NCBI RefSeq assembly: GCF_900168265.1
Contig: NZ_FVZF01000003.1
Location: 62,001-126,000 of the forward strand
Length of the DNA stretch: 64,000 bases
Direction: 5' to 3'
Source of the DNA: Salegentibacter salarius
GTDB taxonomy: Bacteria > Bacteroidota > Bacteroidia > Flavobacteriales > Flavobacteriaceae
The number at the start of each line of letters is the position of its first letter. Position 1 is the stretch's first letter. The position numbers and the translations under genes are program-made. Of this stretch, positions 56,143 through 63,946 are shown piece by piece. The notes under the pieces are model-generated. The model was not told the DNA's origin. It did not search any database and saw only the letters and a program-made list of their open reading frames with translations.

Positions 56143-57117
56143 ATGATTATTTTACATTCAGATACCAATCATCCAACTTTAATTAAACAACTAGACGATG
56201 CCGGTCATCATAATATAGAGGGTTTTAGCCAGTCTCGTGAAGAAACACTGGAGAATCAGCATTTGTACGATGGGATCGTGATTAGAAGCCGCTATACCAT
56301 AGATCGTGAGTTTATTGATGCTGCTCCTAATTTAAAATTTATTGCAAGAGTAGGAGCGGGTCTTGAAAATATTGACGTGGAGTATGCCGAAGCTCACGGA
56401 ATCACTTTGTTTTCTGCACCCGAAGGAAACCGAAATGCCGTTGGTGAACATACTCTGGCAATGCTGCTTTCCCTTTTTAATAAACTAAATAAAGCCGATA
56501 GGGAAGTTCGGGATGGGCTTTGGCATCGAGAAGAAAACAGGGGCCTTGAATTAGACGGGAAAACCGTTGGAATTGTTGGTTACGGAAATATGGGAAAAGC
56601 TTTTGCCAAAAAACTTCGCGGATTTGATGTTGAGATAATTTGCTACGATATTAAAGAGGGTGTAGGCGATGAACACGTACGCCAGGTATCTTTAGAGGAA
56701 TTTAGAGAGAAATGCGATGTAGTGAGCTTGCACACTCCCTGGACACCTGAAACCGACCAAATGATCAATAAAGAATTTATTGATGCTTATAAAAAGCCAT
56801 TTTGGTTTATCAATACCGCTCGCGGAAAGAATGTGGTAACCGCAGATCTTGTGGACGCATTAAAAGATGGGCGGGTACTTGGCGCCGGGCTTGATGTTCT
56901 GGAATACGAAAAGGCGTCCTTTGAAAGTCTTTTTTCTAATAAAAAGAACGTTTCGCTAAGTATAGAAAATCAAATTCCAGATGCTATGCGAGAACTTATG
57001 TTTTTAAATAACGTTATTTTAAGTCCGCACGTTGCCGGTTGGACCAAAGAATCTCACGAAAGACTGGCAAGTGTAATTGCCGGAAAAATTATAGATAAAT
57101 TCGGAAAAGGAGAATAG
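56143..57117 (+). CDS. D-2-hydroxyacid dehydrogenase (SerA-like)
   Basis: 324 residues. The NAD motif is VGIVGYGNMGKAFAKKL. Catalytic residues are Arg in INTARGKNVV, Glu in LDVLEYEK and His in LSPHVAGWT. RVGAGLENIDVEYA and GNRNAVGEHTLAML are typical of the family. It is a short form without an ACT domain, so phosphoglycerate dehydrogenase is possible but not proven; serB or serC are not adjacent. Confidence 0.88.
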   Translation: MIILHSDTNHPTLIKQLDDAGHHNIEGFSQSREETLENQHLYDGIVIRSRYTIDREFIDAAPNLKFIARVGAGLENIDVEYAEAHGITLFSAPEGNRNAVGEHTLAMLLSLFNKLNKADREVRDGLWHREENRGLELDGKTVGIVGYGNMGKAFAKKLRGFDVEIICYDIKEGVGDEHVRQVSLEEFREKCDVVSLHTPWTPETDQMINKEFIDAYKKPFWFINTARGKNVVTADLVDALKDGRVLGAGLDVLEYEKASFESLFSNKKNVSLSIENQIPDAMRELMFLNNVILSPHVAGWTKESHERLASVIAGKIIDKFGKGE

Positions 57118-57147
57118 AAGTAATTTTCTTGAAAGTAGATAAAGTAT

Positions 57148-57184
57148 AAACCTCACAGGCCTCCGAGACCTGTGAGGTTTTTTT
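57148..57184 (+). terminator. Terminator of the dehydrogenase gene
   Basis: AAACCTCACAGG pairs with CCTGTGAGGTTT (12 bp), then a T run. Confidence 0.93.
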
Positions 57185-57189
57185 ATGAG

Positions 57190-57222
57190 CTTTCGTCATT
57201 CTGAATTTATTTCAGAATCTAA
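57190..57222. repeat. Degenerate CGTCATTCTGAATTT repeat
   Basis: CGTCATTCTGAATTTATTTC with AGAATCTAAT, a decayed relative of the element at 55903. Confidence 0.6.
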
Positions 57223-57261
57223 TACCTTAAAGTTTTTATTCCTTAAAACAGCAAGTTTTTT

Positions 57262-57353
57262 GTCATTGTGATCCCGATTTTTATTGAGAGAAGCAATCTG
57301 CAATTTGGAAAAATCAAACCAAAGATTACTTCACTTCGTTCGTAATGACGTTT
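57262..57353. repeat. GTCATTGTGA-type inverted repeat
   Basis: GTCATTGTGA...GAAGCAATCTG at the left is mirrored by AGATTACTTC...CGTAATGAC at the right. It is a decayed copy of the GTCATTGCGA/AATCT repeat common in Bacteroidetes intergenic DNA. Confidence 0.7.
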
Positions 57354-57438
57354 ACAATTTTTTTGAGAAAGTCATTTTTATAATTATTTTAATCCTCAAA
57401 CGAATTAGCGTATTTTCATAAAAATTAATTCAGAAAAT

Positions 57439-57825
57439 ATGAATAAAAGAGTTACAGGAATAGGCGGAGTTTTCTTTAAAACCAAAGATCCGAAAGCGGT
57501 AAAAGAATGGTACAGCAAACATCTTGGTTTAAATACAGACCAATGGGGATGCACATTTTGGTGGCTGGATGAAAATGGAAACAAATGTTCTACACAATGG
57601 AGTCCTTTTAAAGAAGATACCGAGCATTTTAAACCTTCAGAAAAGGATTTTATGATGAATTATCGCGTGGAAGATCTTGAAGAATTGCTGGAAACTTTAA
57701 AGGAAGAAGGAGTTGAGGTTATGGATGAAATTCAGAAAGTAGAAGAGGGGAAATTCGGTTGGATAATGGATCTGGAAGGAAATAAAATAGAACTTTGGGA
57801 GCCTAATGACAGGGCTTTTTTATAA
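57439..57825 (+). CDS. Glyoxalase/VOC family protein
   Basis: 128 residues with one or two beta-alpha-beta-beta-beta modules: GIGGVFFKTKDPKAVKEWY, VEDLEELLETLKEEGVEV and DLEGNKIELWEP with the closing Glu metal ligand. VOC enzymes use a metal for very different reactions, so the substrate is not known. It lies upstream of the arsenic pair, but two hairpin or repeat elements separate them. Confidence 0.87.
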   Translation: MNKRVTGIGGVFFKTKDPKAVKEWYSKHLGLNTDQWGCTFWWLDENGNKCSTQWSPFKEDTEHFKPSEKDFMMNYRVEDLEELLETLKEEGVEVMDEIQKVEEGKFGWIMDLEGNKIELWEPNDRAFL

Positions 57826-57837
57826 AATTTTAGAGTT

Positions 57838-57882
57838 CCTCCCCTTTTTTTCAAGGGGAGGTGCCGATAGGCGGAGGGGTTA
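57838..57882. repeat. CTCCCCTTTTT...GGCGGAGGGGTT repeat
   Basis: CCTCCCCTT pairs with AAGGGGAGG, then GTGCCGATAGGCGGAGGGG. This resembles a repeat often seen between Bacteroidetes genes; it may also act as a terminator for the VOC gene. Confidence 0.6.
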
Positions 57883-57944
57883 TTTTTATCTACACTTATT
57901 TTTAGGAATAAAAATCGGCTATAAATTTTTTATAAATCATATTA

Positions 57945-57960
57945 ATCGTAATATTGCGAT
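57945..57960. promoter_or_regulatory. Candidate ArsR-type operator
   Basis: ATCGTAATATTGCGAT is a palindrome with one mismatched pair, lying 18 bp before the DUF6428 start. Its size and the ATCG-AATATT-CGAT layout fit an ArsR/SmtB regulator site. No arsR gene is in the window. Confidence 0.6.
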
Positions 57961-57978
57961 ATATTAATATATAGAATT

Positions 57979-58464
57979 ATGAAAACTTCAGAATTATTCG
58001 AGTTACTCAAATCTCACCAGGAAAAACCATTACTTTTTGAATATGCACCTAACCTGCTGGTAGGAGCTAATTATCATATAACCGAAGTGAAACATTTAAA
58101 AATCGACTCGGTAGATTGCGGAGCCGGAACTGATGCCTGGAACGAAACTATTATTCAACTTTGGGAAAGTCCGGAGGAATTTGGGAAAACTGAATTCATG
58201 AAGGTTTCTAAAGCCCTGGCAATTCTTGATAGAGTAGGGCAAATGAAATCTTACGATATGGATGCCGAGGTGAAATTTGAATACAGTAACGCTAACTTTC
58301 ATACCGCACAATTATTTGTAACCGGTTTTGTAATTAAAAATGGAAATTTATTGATAAACCTGGATATAAATCCTACCGATTGTAAAGCAAAAGAAACCTG
58401 CGGTGTAGCCCAGCCTGAAGAGCTTAGTGTAAATGAATGTGCACCCGGCGGTGGCTGCTGCTAA
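57979..58464 (+). CDS. DUF6428 family protein, arsenic-linked
   Basis: 161 residues. NLLVGANYHITEVKHLKIDSV, WNETIIQLWESPEEFGKT and LDINPTDCKAKETCG match DUF6428. The C-terminus CAPGGGCC holds three closely spaced Cys, and more Cys lie just before it. Known genomic context places this family beside arsenate reductases and ArsR. Metalloid or metal binding by the tail is an inference. Start of a two-gene operon with arsC. Confidence 0.8.
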   Translation: MKTSELFELLKSHQEKPLLFEYAPNLLVGANYHITEVKHLKIDSVDCGAGTDAWNETIIQLWESPEEFGKTEFMKVSKALAILDRVGQMKSYDMDAEVKFEYSNANFHTAQLFVTGFVIKNGNLLINLDINPTDCKAKETCGVAQPEELSVNECAPGGGCC

Positions 58465-58475
58465 TATTATATTTT

Positions 58476-58892
58476 ATGAAAAACGTACTTGTATTGTGTA
58501 CCGGAAATTCTTGTAGAAGCCAGATGGCGCAGGGATATTTAGAACATTTTGCCAAATCGCGTTCAAATATTTATAGCGCGGGAATTGAAACTCACGGCTT
58601 AAATAAAAAAGCGGTAGCCATTATGAAAGAAGATGGGATAGATATTTCTCATCATACCAGCAATAATGTAGACGAATATAAAGAAGTGGACTTCGATTTT
58701 ATTATTACCGTCTGCGATCATGCCAATGAAAACTGCCCATTTATTCCGTCGAAAAATGCGGTAAGGTTACATCATAATTTTAAAGATCCTTCAAAGGTAA
58801 AAGGTTCAGAAGAAGAAATTCAGGAAGCTTTTAGAAGCACCAGGAACCAAATAAAAGACTGGTGTGAGAATTTTGTGAATGACAACCTATAA
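58476..58892 (+). CDS. arsC: Thioredoxin-coupled arsenate reductase
   Basis: 138 residues from ATG 58476 (an upstream frame overlaps DUF6428 and lacks family match). The low-molecular-weight phosphatase P-loop is CTGNSCRS (Cys 8). The resolving pair is Cys 80 and Cys 87 in CDHANENC; this spacing is that of S. aureus-type ArsC. It reduces arsenate to arsenite. No arsenite efflux gene (acr3/arsB) is adjacent. Eleven bp follow DUF6428. Confidence 0.92.
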   Translation: MKNVLVLCTGNSCRSQMAQGYLEHFAKSRSNIYSAGIETHGLNKKAVAIMKEDGIDISHHTSNNVDEYKEVDFDFIITVCDHANENCPFIPSKNAVRLHHNFKDPSKVKGSEEEIQEAFRSTRNQIKDWCENFVNDNL

Positions 58893-58897
58893 AACAA

Positions 58898-59000
58898 AAA
58901 ATGCTGTTTGATCATTCCCACGTCATCCTGGACTTGTTTCAGAGCCTGCCCCGATTTTGGATCGGGGATCTATCATTTGGGAACTACCAAACAGCATTTT
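58898..59000. terminator. Bidirectional terminator with a repeat inside its loop
   Basis: AAAATGCTGTTTG (58898-58910) and CAAACAGCATTTT (58988-59000) form a 13-bp stem with A and T tails on both sides, between converging genes. The 77-nt loop contains a CGTCATCCTGGACTTG element and the stem CCCCGAT/ATCGGGG. Confidence 0.8.
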
Positions 59001-59025
59001 AATAAGCTCTATCTAAAGATATTTT

Positions 59026-59676
59026 TTAATTATTCTGGCTTAATTCTACAAGCGCAGATTTAATAGATTCCTGACCTTCTAGCGCCTGGAATGCCATATT
59101 TTTTCCTAATGGATCGGCAAGGCACATTACTAAAAGAAATGCTACATCATCACGAGATATTTCACCACGTTCTTTTAGTTTTGGTGCTAATTTTACTTTA
59201 GCAAGCCCCATATCGTCGGTAAGCCTTCCTGGCTGTACAATAGTGTAAACAATTCCACTATCTACAAGATAGTCATCTGCTTCTTTTTTCGCTCTTAGAT
59301 AATGCTCAAGATCGCCACCTTCTTCTGGCTTATCGGTTCCCATTGCGCTAAGCATAATAAACTTCTTCACGTTATGCTTTTTAGCTGCATCTACCATTTT
59401 TTTTGCGCCTTCCTGGTCTACTGCCGTTGTTTTATCCGGGCCAGTACTACCACCAGAACCGGCAGCAAAAATAACACGATCTATTCCTTTAAAAGCATGG
59501 TCTATTTCGCCTTCAAGATCTGCCATTACACTTTCTACATCCATATCGTCAAAGATTTGCTTCTGCTCCTCTTTACGAATCATGGCAATGGGTTTAAAAT
59601 TTTCGGTATTATTTAAAATTTCAATAACCCTTTTTCCTGTTTGTCCGGTTGAACCGGCTATTAGTATCTTTTCCAT
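59026..59676 (-). CDS. NAD(P)H-binding atypical SDR protein
   Basis: 216 residues from ATG 59676. ILIAGSTGQTGKRVIEIL is the NAD(P) motif; RVIFAAGSGGSTGPDKT, VKKFIMLSAMGTD and VYTIVQPGRLTDD are typical of the NAD(P)-binding SDR-a5-like family. The YxxxK pair is YLRAKKEAD. A longer frame to 59703 has no support. Substrate unknown; converges on arsC. Confidence 0.87.
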   Translation of the reverse strand: MEKILIAGSTGQTGKRVIEILNNTENFKPIAMIRKEEQKQIFDDMDVESVMADLEGEIDHAFKGIDRVIFAAGSGGSTGPDKTTAVDQEGAKKMVDAAKKHNVKKFIMLSAMGTDKPEEGGDLEHYLRAKKEADDYLVDSGIVYTIVQPGRLTDDMGLAKVKLAPKLKERGEISRDDVAFLLVMCLADPLGKNMAFQALEGQESIKSALVELSQNN

Positions 59677-59763
59677 TTCTAACTTTAATTTTATCAAATT
59701 CAAGATAAGGATGAATTAAAAACCTTCATAATGAAAGCTTCAGAATAACATGAAATTAACAGC

Positions 59764-61566
59764 TTAATGCTTTAAACTGAACTTTGCCTCCAGTTCTTTC
59801 TGAAACTCTTCCATCACGGGTTTTACGGTGCTTTCAGGCAAATCGGCGATTCTTATATACATCAATCCGTCCACAGCATTATTGAAAAGCGGATCTACAT
59901 TGAAGGCCACAACTTTTGCATTTTGTTTGATATATTTTTTGATCAACACCGGCAGCCGCATATTTTCGGGTTCAATTTCATCTATAATTTTATCGAACTT
60001 GTTTAGGTCAGCTTTACTGGCATCAAAAACAATATCCTTATCGGCATCTTTTAGTTTTACTTTGAATTCTTTTTTTGGCTTAATATACTGTGCGACATAA
60101 GGATCGTAGTAATGCGATTTCATAAACTCGATCATTAACGATTTAGAGAAGTTTGAAAATTTATTACTGATGCTTACGCCGCCAATAAGATATTTATGCT
60201 CGGGGAAGCGCAAAGTACAGTGCACAATGCCTTTCCAAAGTAAAAACAGGGGCATGGGTTTTTGCTGATAGTCTTTAACAATAAAGGCCCTGCCCATTTC
60301 TATTGACTGCCTCATCATTTTATGAAGCTCGGGCTCAAATTTGAAAAGTTCCTGAAGGTAAAACCCTTCAATCCCGTGACTGGCATAAATTTCATTCCCC
60401 ATTCCCATTCGGTAAGCGCCGGCTACTTTTTTAGTCTCATTATCCCATAAAAAGAGGTGATAATAATAATCGTCAAATTTATCAAGATCGGTAGCATTAT
60501 TAGTGCCCTCGCCAATTGCTCTAAAGGTGATTTCGCGTAATCTACCCAATTCAGCAACGATATGCGGAATCACTTCTTTCTTTGACAGAAATACTTCATA
60601 ATTTTTACTGGATAGTAAACGTTTGTCCATTTTTCGGCAGTTCTCAACTTCTGTTTCCATTAAGATTTCAGCCGTTTCACCCGCGATCTTTTTCGGATTT
60701 TTCTGAAGTTTTAAAGTCTTTGGAATTTTATCAAAAAGGTTTTTCTTTTCAAAAACATTGGCCAGCATGTAGGTCTTTCGGCGTAGAAATGCTGTGAAAG
60801 CCTCTATATTAGAATGTTCTAATTGGTCTTCTACGCTAATTGGATTACCAATGCGCACTTTAATTTTTCGCTTTTTTTGCGTTAGCATTTCGCTGGGTAG
60901 TTTCGCAGTGCGCAAAATATCGCTCATTGAAGCTAAGCGATAGAAAAAAGTAGAGTTTTTGGCGTGAAAATAAATTGGGACTACGGGCACTTTGGCTTTT
61001 TGTATAAGTTTCATTGCAGCCGGTTCCCAGGCTTTGTCTACAATTATTTTTTGATCTTTATAAGTAGAAACTTCTCCCGCGGGGAACATTCCCAACGCGT
61101 GACCTTCCTTTAAATGGGAGATTGCCTCCTTAATTCCGCCTAAGCTAGATTTAGCCTCTTTGTGATCTTCAAAAGGATTTACCGGCATAATATAAGGCCT
61201 CAGTGGATCTAAGCGATGAAGTAGAAAGTTTGCGATAACCTTATAATCCGGACGTTGATTGAGTAGTAATTTCATCAAGATCATTCCGTCAATTCCGCCA
61301 AGTGGATGATTGGAAATTGTAATAAATGCTCCAGATTTAGGTATGCGTTTCAGGTCTTTCTCCGGAATTTCAAAATCGATTTCGAAGCCTTCTAAAATCG
61401 AATCTATAAAGTCAATTCCGTTGAGCTTTTTGCGTTTTTGGTATTCCTTATTGAGCCGGGAGAGTTTTGTAGTTCTTAAAATAAGCCAGCCCATAGAAGT
61501 TCCTAAAAATCCCAATTTTTCAAGGTTCATTACTTTGGCGACCTCTCTGGCACTTACAATTCCCAT
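59764..61566 (-). CDS. olsF: OlsF-like bifunctional acyltransferase
   Basis: 600 residues. The N-terminal half is a PlsC-type acyltransferase (SNHPLGGIDG with the His-x4-Asp motif, GMFPAGEVS, VPVVPIYF). The C-terminal half is an OlsB-like GNAT domain (LREITFRAIGEG, AGAYRMGMG, SIEMGRAFI, LLWKGI). This fusion order is that of OlsF, which makes ornithine lipids in Flavobacterium and Serratia: N-acylation first, then O-acylation. Glycine or other amino lipids are an alternative product. It lies next to aspartate kinase without evident link. Confidence 0.8.
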   Translation of the reverse strand: MGIVSAREVAKVMNLEKLGFLGTSMGWLILRTTKLSRLNKEYQKRKKLNGIDFIDSILEGFEIDFEIPEKDLKRIPKSGAFITISNHPLGGIDGMILMKLLLNQRPDYKVIANFLLHRLDPLRPYIMPVNPFEDHKEAKSSLGGIKEAISHLKEGHALGMFPAGEVSTYKDQKIIVDKAWEPAAMKLIQKAKVPVVPIYFHAKNSTFFYRLASMSDILRTAKLPSEMLTQKKRKIKVRIGNPISVEDQLEHSNIEAFTAFLRRKTYMLANVFEKKNLFDKIPKTLKLQKNPKKIAGETAEILMETEVENCRKMDKRLLSSKNYEVFLSKKEVIPHIVAELGRLREITFRAIGEGTNNATDLDKFDDYYYHLFLWDNETKKVAGAYRMGMGNEIYASHGIEGFYLQELFKFEPELHKMMRQSIEMGRAFIVKDYQQKPMPLFLLWKGIVHCTLRFPEHKYLIGGVSISNKFSNFSKSLMIEFMKSHYYDPYVAQYIKPKKEFKVKLKDADKDIVFDASKADLNKFDKIIDEIEPENMRLPVLIKKYIKQNAKVVAFNVDPLFNNAVDGLMYIRIADLPESTVKPVMEEFQKELEAKFSLKH

Positions 61567-61602
61567 TCTTTGGTTGGTTTAATTAGTTGCAATAAAAAAT
61601 CT

Positions 61603-62853
61603 TTAATTGCGAGTTACAATTTGTAGGGTGTTATGAGTGAGCTGTTTTAGTAAAATTTCTTTGTCTTTTTCAAGGCTGGCAATAGCTTCATCATTAAAAT
61701 GCCTAATGGTGAACAGTGAAACTCCGGGAACAAAACTTACTTTAAATCGTGCTTTTAAATGTTGAATAAGTTTCTCTAACTGGTTAAATTTATTGTCTAC
61801 ACAAACCGAAAAACTAATGGCAGAATTCTGAATTAAGTCCACCTTCATTTGATACTGATGAAAAAGCCTAAAGATCTCACTGATGTTTTCTTCTACCATA
61901 AAAGAAAAATCCAGGGTAGAGAGCGAAATTAAAACCAGGTCGTTCTTTACAATGAAACAGGGAATTTCAGGAAAAATTAATGCTCCTTTTCCCACTTTAG
62001 TGCCTTCACTTTCTGGTTTTAAAAATGGTTTTACAAATAGCGGGATTTCTTTTTGTTGAAGAGGCTGTAATGTTTTTGGGTGAATTACCGAAGCTCCATA
62101 AAAAGCAAGTTCTATAGCTTCTTCATAAGAAATATGTTGAAGTAATTCTGGATCTTTAAAAACCCGTGGATCGGCATTTAGAACCCCGGGCACATCTTTC
62201 CAGATGGTTACATTTTCAGCATTTAAACAATAGGCGAAAATTGCCGCGGTATAATCACTACCTTCTCTCCCAAGCGTGGTAGTAAAGTTATTGGGATCTG
62301 AGCCAATAAAACCCTGGGTGATGTTTATTTCGTTTAAATTCAGGTTGCGCTGAATTGCTTCCTGGGTTTCTTCCCAATTTACACCTGCATCCCGGTAAAC
62401 ACTATCGGTTTTTATAAATTCACGCGCATCTACCCAATTGGTATTTACATTTTGAGAATTCAAATACTCACTCACAATAGCGGTAGAAACCAGCTCACCG
62501 TAACAAATTACCTGGTCGTAAACAAAATCGTATTGTTCAGATTTATTATGCTGAAGAAAATTTTTAAGCTCGGTAAAAAGTGTATTAACTTTAGTGAAAA
62601 CTGGCGCTTTGGTATCTTCAAAAAGCTCGTTTAAAATCTCAAAATGGGTTTCTTCAACCGCCTCGAGGCTTTTAGGGATTTCTTTTTCAAAAAGATAATC
62701 TTTAATTACAATTTCCAGCGCGTTGGTGGTTTTACCCATCGCCGAGATCACGATCACTTTGGGGCCGTTCCCGGTTTTCTCTAATACATTTTGAACATTT
62801 TTTACCCCGGCTGCATCTTTCACCGATGCGCCTCCAAACTTAAAAACCTTCAT
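61603..62853 (-). CDS. Aspartate kinase, monofunctional
   Basis: 416 residues. VFKFGGASVKDAAGVKN is the kinase start, TTLGREGSDYTAAIFAYCLNAE the aspartate/ATP site, WKDVPGVLNADPRV the family signature. A short ACT region (about 300-416) gives regulation by amino acids in related enzymes. It starts the lysine/threonine/methionine branch. It lies 6 bp downstream of a GNAT gene, so they are co-transcribed. Confidence 0.92.
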   Translation of the reverse strand: MKVFKFGGASVKDAAGVKNVQNVLEKTGNGPKVIVISAMGKTTNALEIVIKDYLFEKEIPKSLEAVEETHFEILNELFEDTKAPVFTKVNTLFTELKNFLQHNKSEQYDFVYDQVICYGELVSTAIVSEYLNSQNVNTNWVDAREFIKTDSVYRDAGVNWEETQEAIQRNLNLNEINITQGFIGSDPNNFTTTLGREGSDYTAAIFAYCLNAENVTIWKDVPGVLNADPRVFKDPELLQHISYEEAIELAFYGASVIHPKTLQPLQQKEIPLFVKPFLKPESEGTKVGKGALIFPEIPCFIVKNDLVLISLSTLDFSFMVEENISEIFRLFHQYQMKVDLIQNSAISFSVCVDNKFNQLEKLIQHLKARFKVSFVPGVSLFTIRHFNDEAIASLEKDKEILLKQLTHNTLQIVTRN

Positions 62854-62859
62854 AAAATT

Positions 62860-63330
62860 TTAATCGATATTTTTCTGGATTCCGGTTTCATCCATATGTA
62901 CGGTATACCAGTTTTTCTTGATATCTGCCCCGGTATTTTCGTAAAATTCCTGGGCATTTTTGTTCCCTTCAGAAACTACCCATTCTACTCTTCTAACGCT
63001 ATTTTCGTGGCCATATTTTACGACTCTTTTGTAGAGTGCGCCACCAAGTCCTGTGCCTCGCATACTTTTTCTAACGATTAGATCTTCCAGGTGAACGGTA
63101 CGGCCTTTCCAGGTAGAAAACCTAAAATAAACAAGTGCCATTCCTTCAATCTTTCCATCTACTTCGGCTACAAAACATTTAAAGTTGCCTTCATCAAAAC
63201 CCTCGTGCTCAAGGTCGCTCACTCGAATTTCAACCTGGTCGGCAGCCTTTTCATAAGCAGCAAGTTCTTTTATAAGTTCCAAAACCGCGGGCATATCTTC
63301 CCGCTTAGCTTCACGTACAACGTATTCCAT
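62860..63330 (-). CDS. GNAT acetyltransferase, SSAT-like (paralogue 1)
   Basis: 156 residues. DMPAVLELIKELAAYEKA, RFSTWKGRTVHLEDLIV and RGTGLGGALYKRV (acetyl-CoA loop) match the spermidine/spermine or thialysine N-acetyltransferase group. It resembles the neighbouring protein at 63403 for most of its length. In place of the paralogue's VLDWN it has VSEGN in the active-site strand. Own -7 box TATTTTTG at 63347-63354. Confidence 0.88.
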   Translation of the reverse strand: MEYVVREAKREDMPAVLELIKELAAYEKAADQVEIRVSDLEHEGFDEGNFKCFVAEVDGKIEGMALVYFRFSTWKGRTVHLEDLIVRKSMRGTGLGGALYKRVVKYGHENSVRRVEWVVSEGNKNAQEFYENTGADIKKNWYTVHMDETGIQKNID

Positions 63331-63346
63331 AAGTTCGGTGTTTCTA

Positions 63347-63354
63347 CAAAAATA
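63347..63354 (-). promoter_or_regulatory. -7 box of GNAT paralogue 1
   Basis: TATTTTTG on the minus strand, 16 bp before the start codon, showing that the second gene of the pair need not depend on the first. Confidence 0.45.
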
Positions 63355-63402
63355 GGAATAGATTTTAATAACCGGGCCTATTTTAGCGGGCTTAGCTTAT
63401 AA

Positions 63403-63885
63403 TTAACGTGATTTCTCCAGAAATTTATTCATTGCATTCTCTTCCATCTGCACGGTACACCAGTCGGTAAAAACGGTAGCGCCACTGCGGCTGTAAAAGG
63501 CACGAGCGTGGGTATTCCAGTCTAAAACCACCCATTCGGTACGTTTTACGCTCTGTTCTTTAGCGAATTCTATTACGCGCGTGTAAAGGGCATTGCCTAA
63601 TCCTTTGCCACGCATACTTTCTCTAACTACCAGGTCTTCTAGATGAACTGTTTTTCCCTTCCAGGTAGAATATCTAAAATAGCATAACGCCATTCCTTCT
63701 ATCGTTCCGGCTGCTTCGGCTACAAAACAGGTAAAGGCTGGATTGGTGCCAAAACCATCTCTTTTTAGGTCTTCTGCCGAAATTATTACGGCATCGGGTT
63801 CCTTTTCAAATTCTGCCAGTTCCTGTATTAGTTCTAGCACAGCCGGCATATCTTCCGGTCTTGCTTTTCTAATTTTAAATTCCAT
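63403..63885 (-). CDS. GNAT acetyltransferase, SSAT-like (paralogue 2)
   Basis: 160 residues. DMPAVLELIQELAEFEKEPDAV, RYSTWKGKTVHLEDLVV, RGKGLGNALYTRV and VVLDWNTHARAFYSRSGA match the SSAT/thialysine acetyltransferase group more closely than paralogue 1, keeping the VLDWN strand. A -7 box TACTTTTG is on the minus strand at 63904-63911, and repeat copy F lies just upstream. Confidence 0.9.
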   Translation of the reverse strand: MEFKIRKARPEDMPAVLELIQELAEFEKEPDAVIISAEDLKRDGFGTNPAFTCFVAEAAGTIEGMALCYFRYSTWKGKTVHLEDLVVRESMRGKGLGNALYTRVIEFAKEQSVKRTEWVVLDWNTHARAFYSRSGATVFTDWCTVQMEENAMNKFLEKSR

Positions 63886-63903
63886 TTTAATTTGCTTTAT
63901 CTA

Positions 63904-63911
63904 CAAAAGTA
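63904..63911 (-). promoter_or_regulatory. -7 box of GNAT paralogue 2
   Basis: TACTTTTG on the minus strand, 18 bp before the start codon. It lies between the gene and repeat copy F, so the repeat itself is not the -7 element. Confidence 0.45.
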
Positions 63912-63946
63912 AAGAATGAAATTTCAATATAGATAATTCTAAAAAT

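Noticed and set aside
58437-58475. Extended arsC start
   Set aside because: It overlaps the end of DUF6428 and adds residues not found before the MKNVLVLCTGN start of the family.
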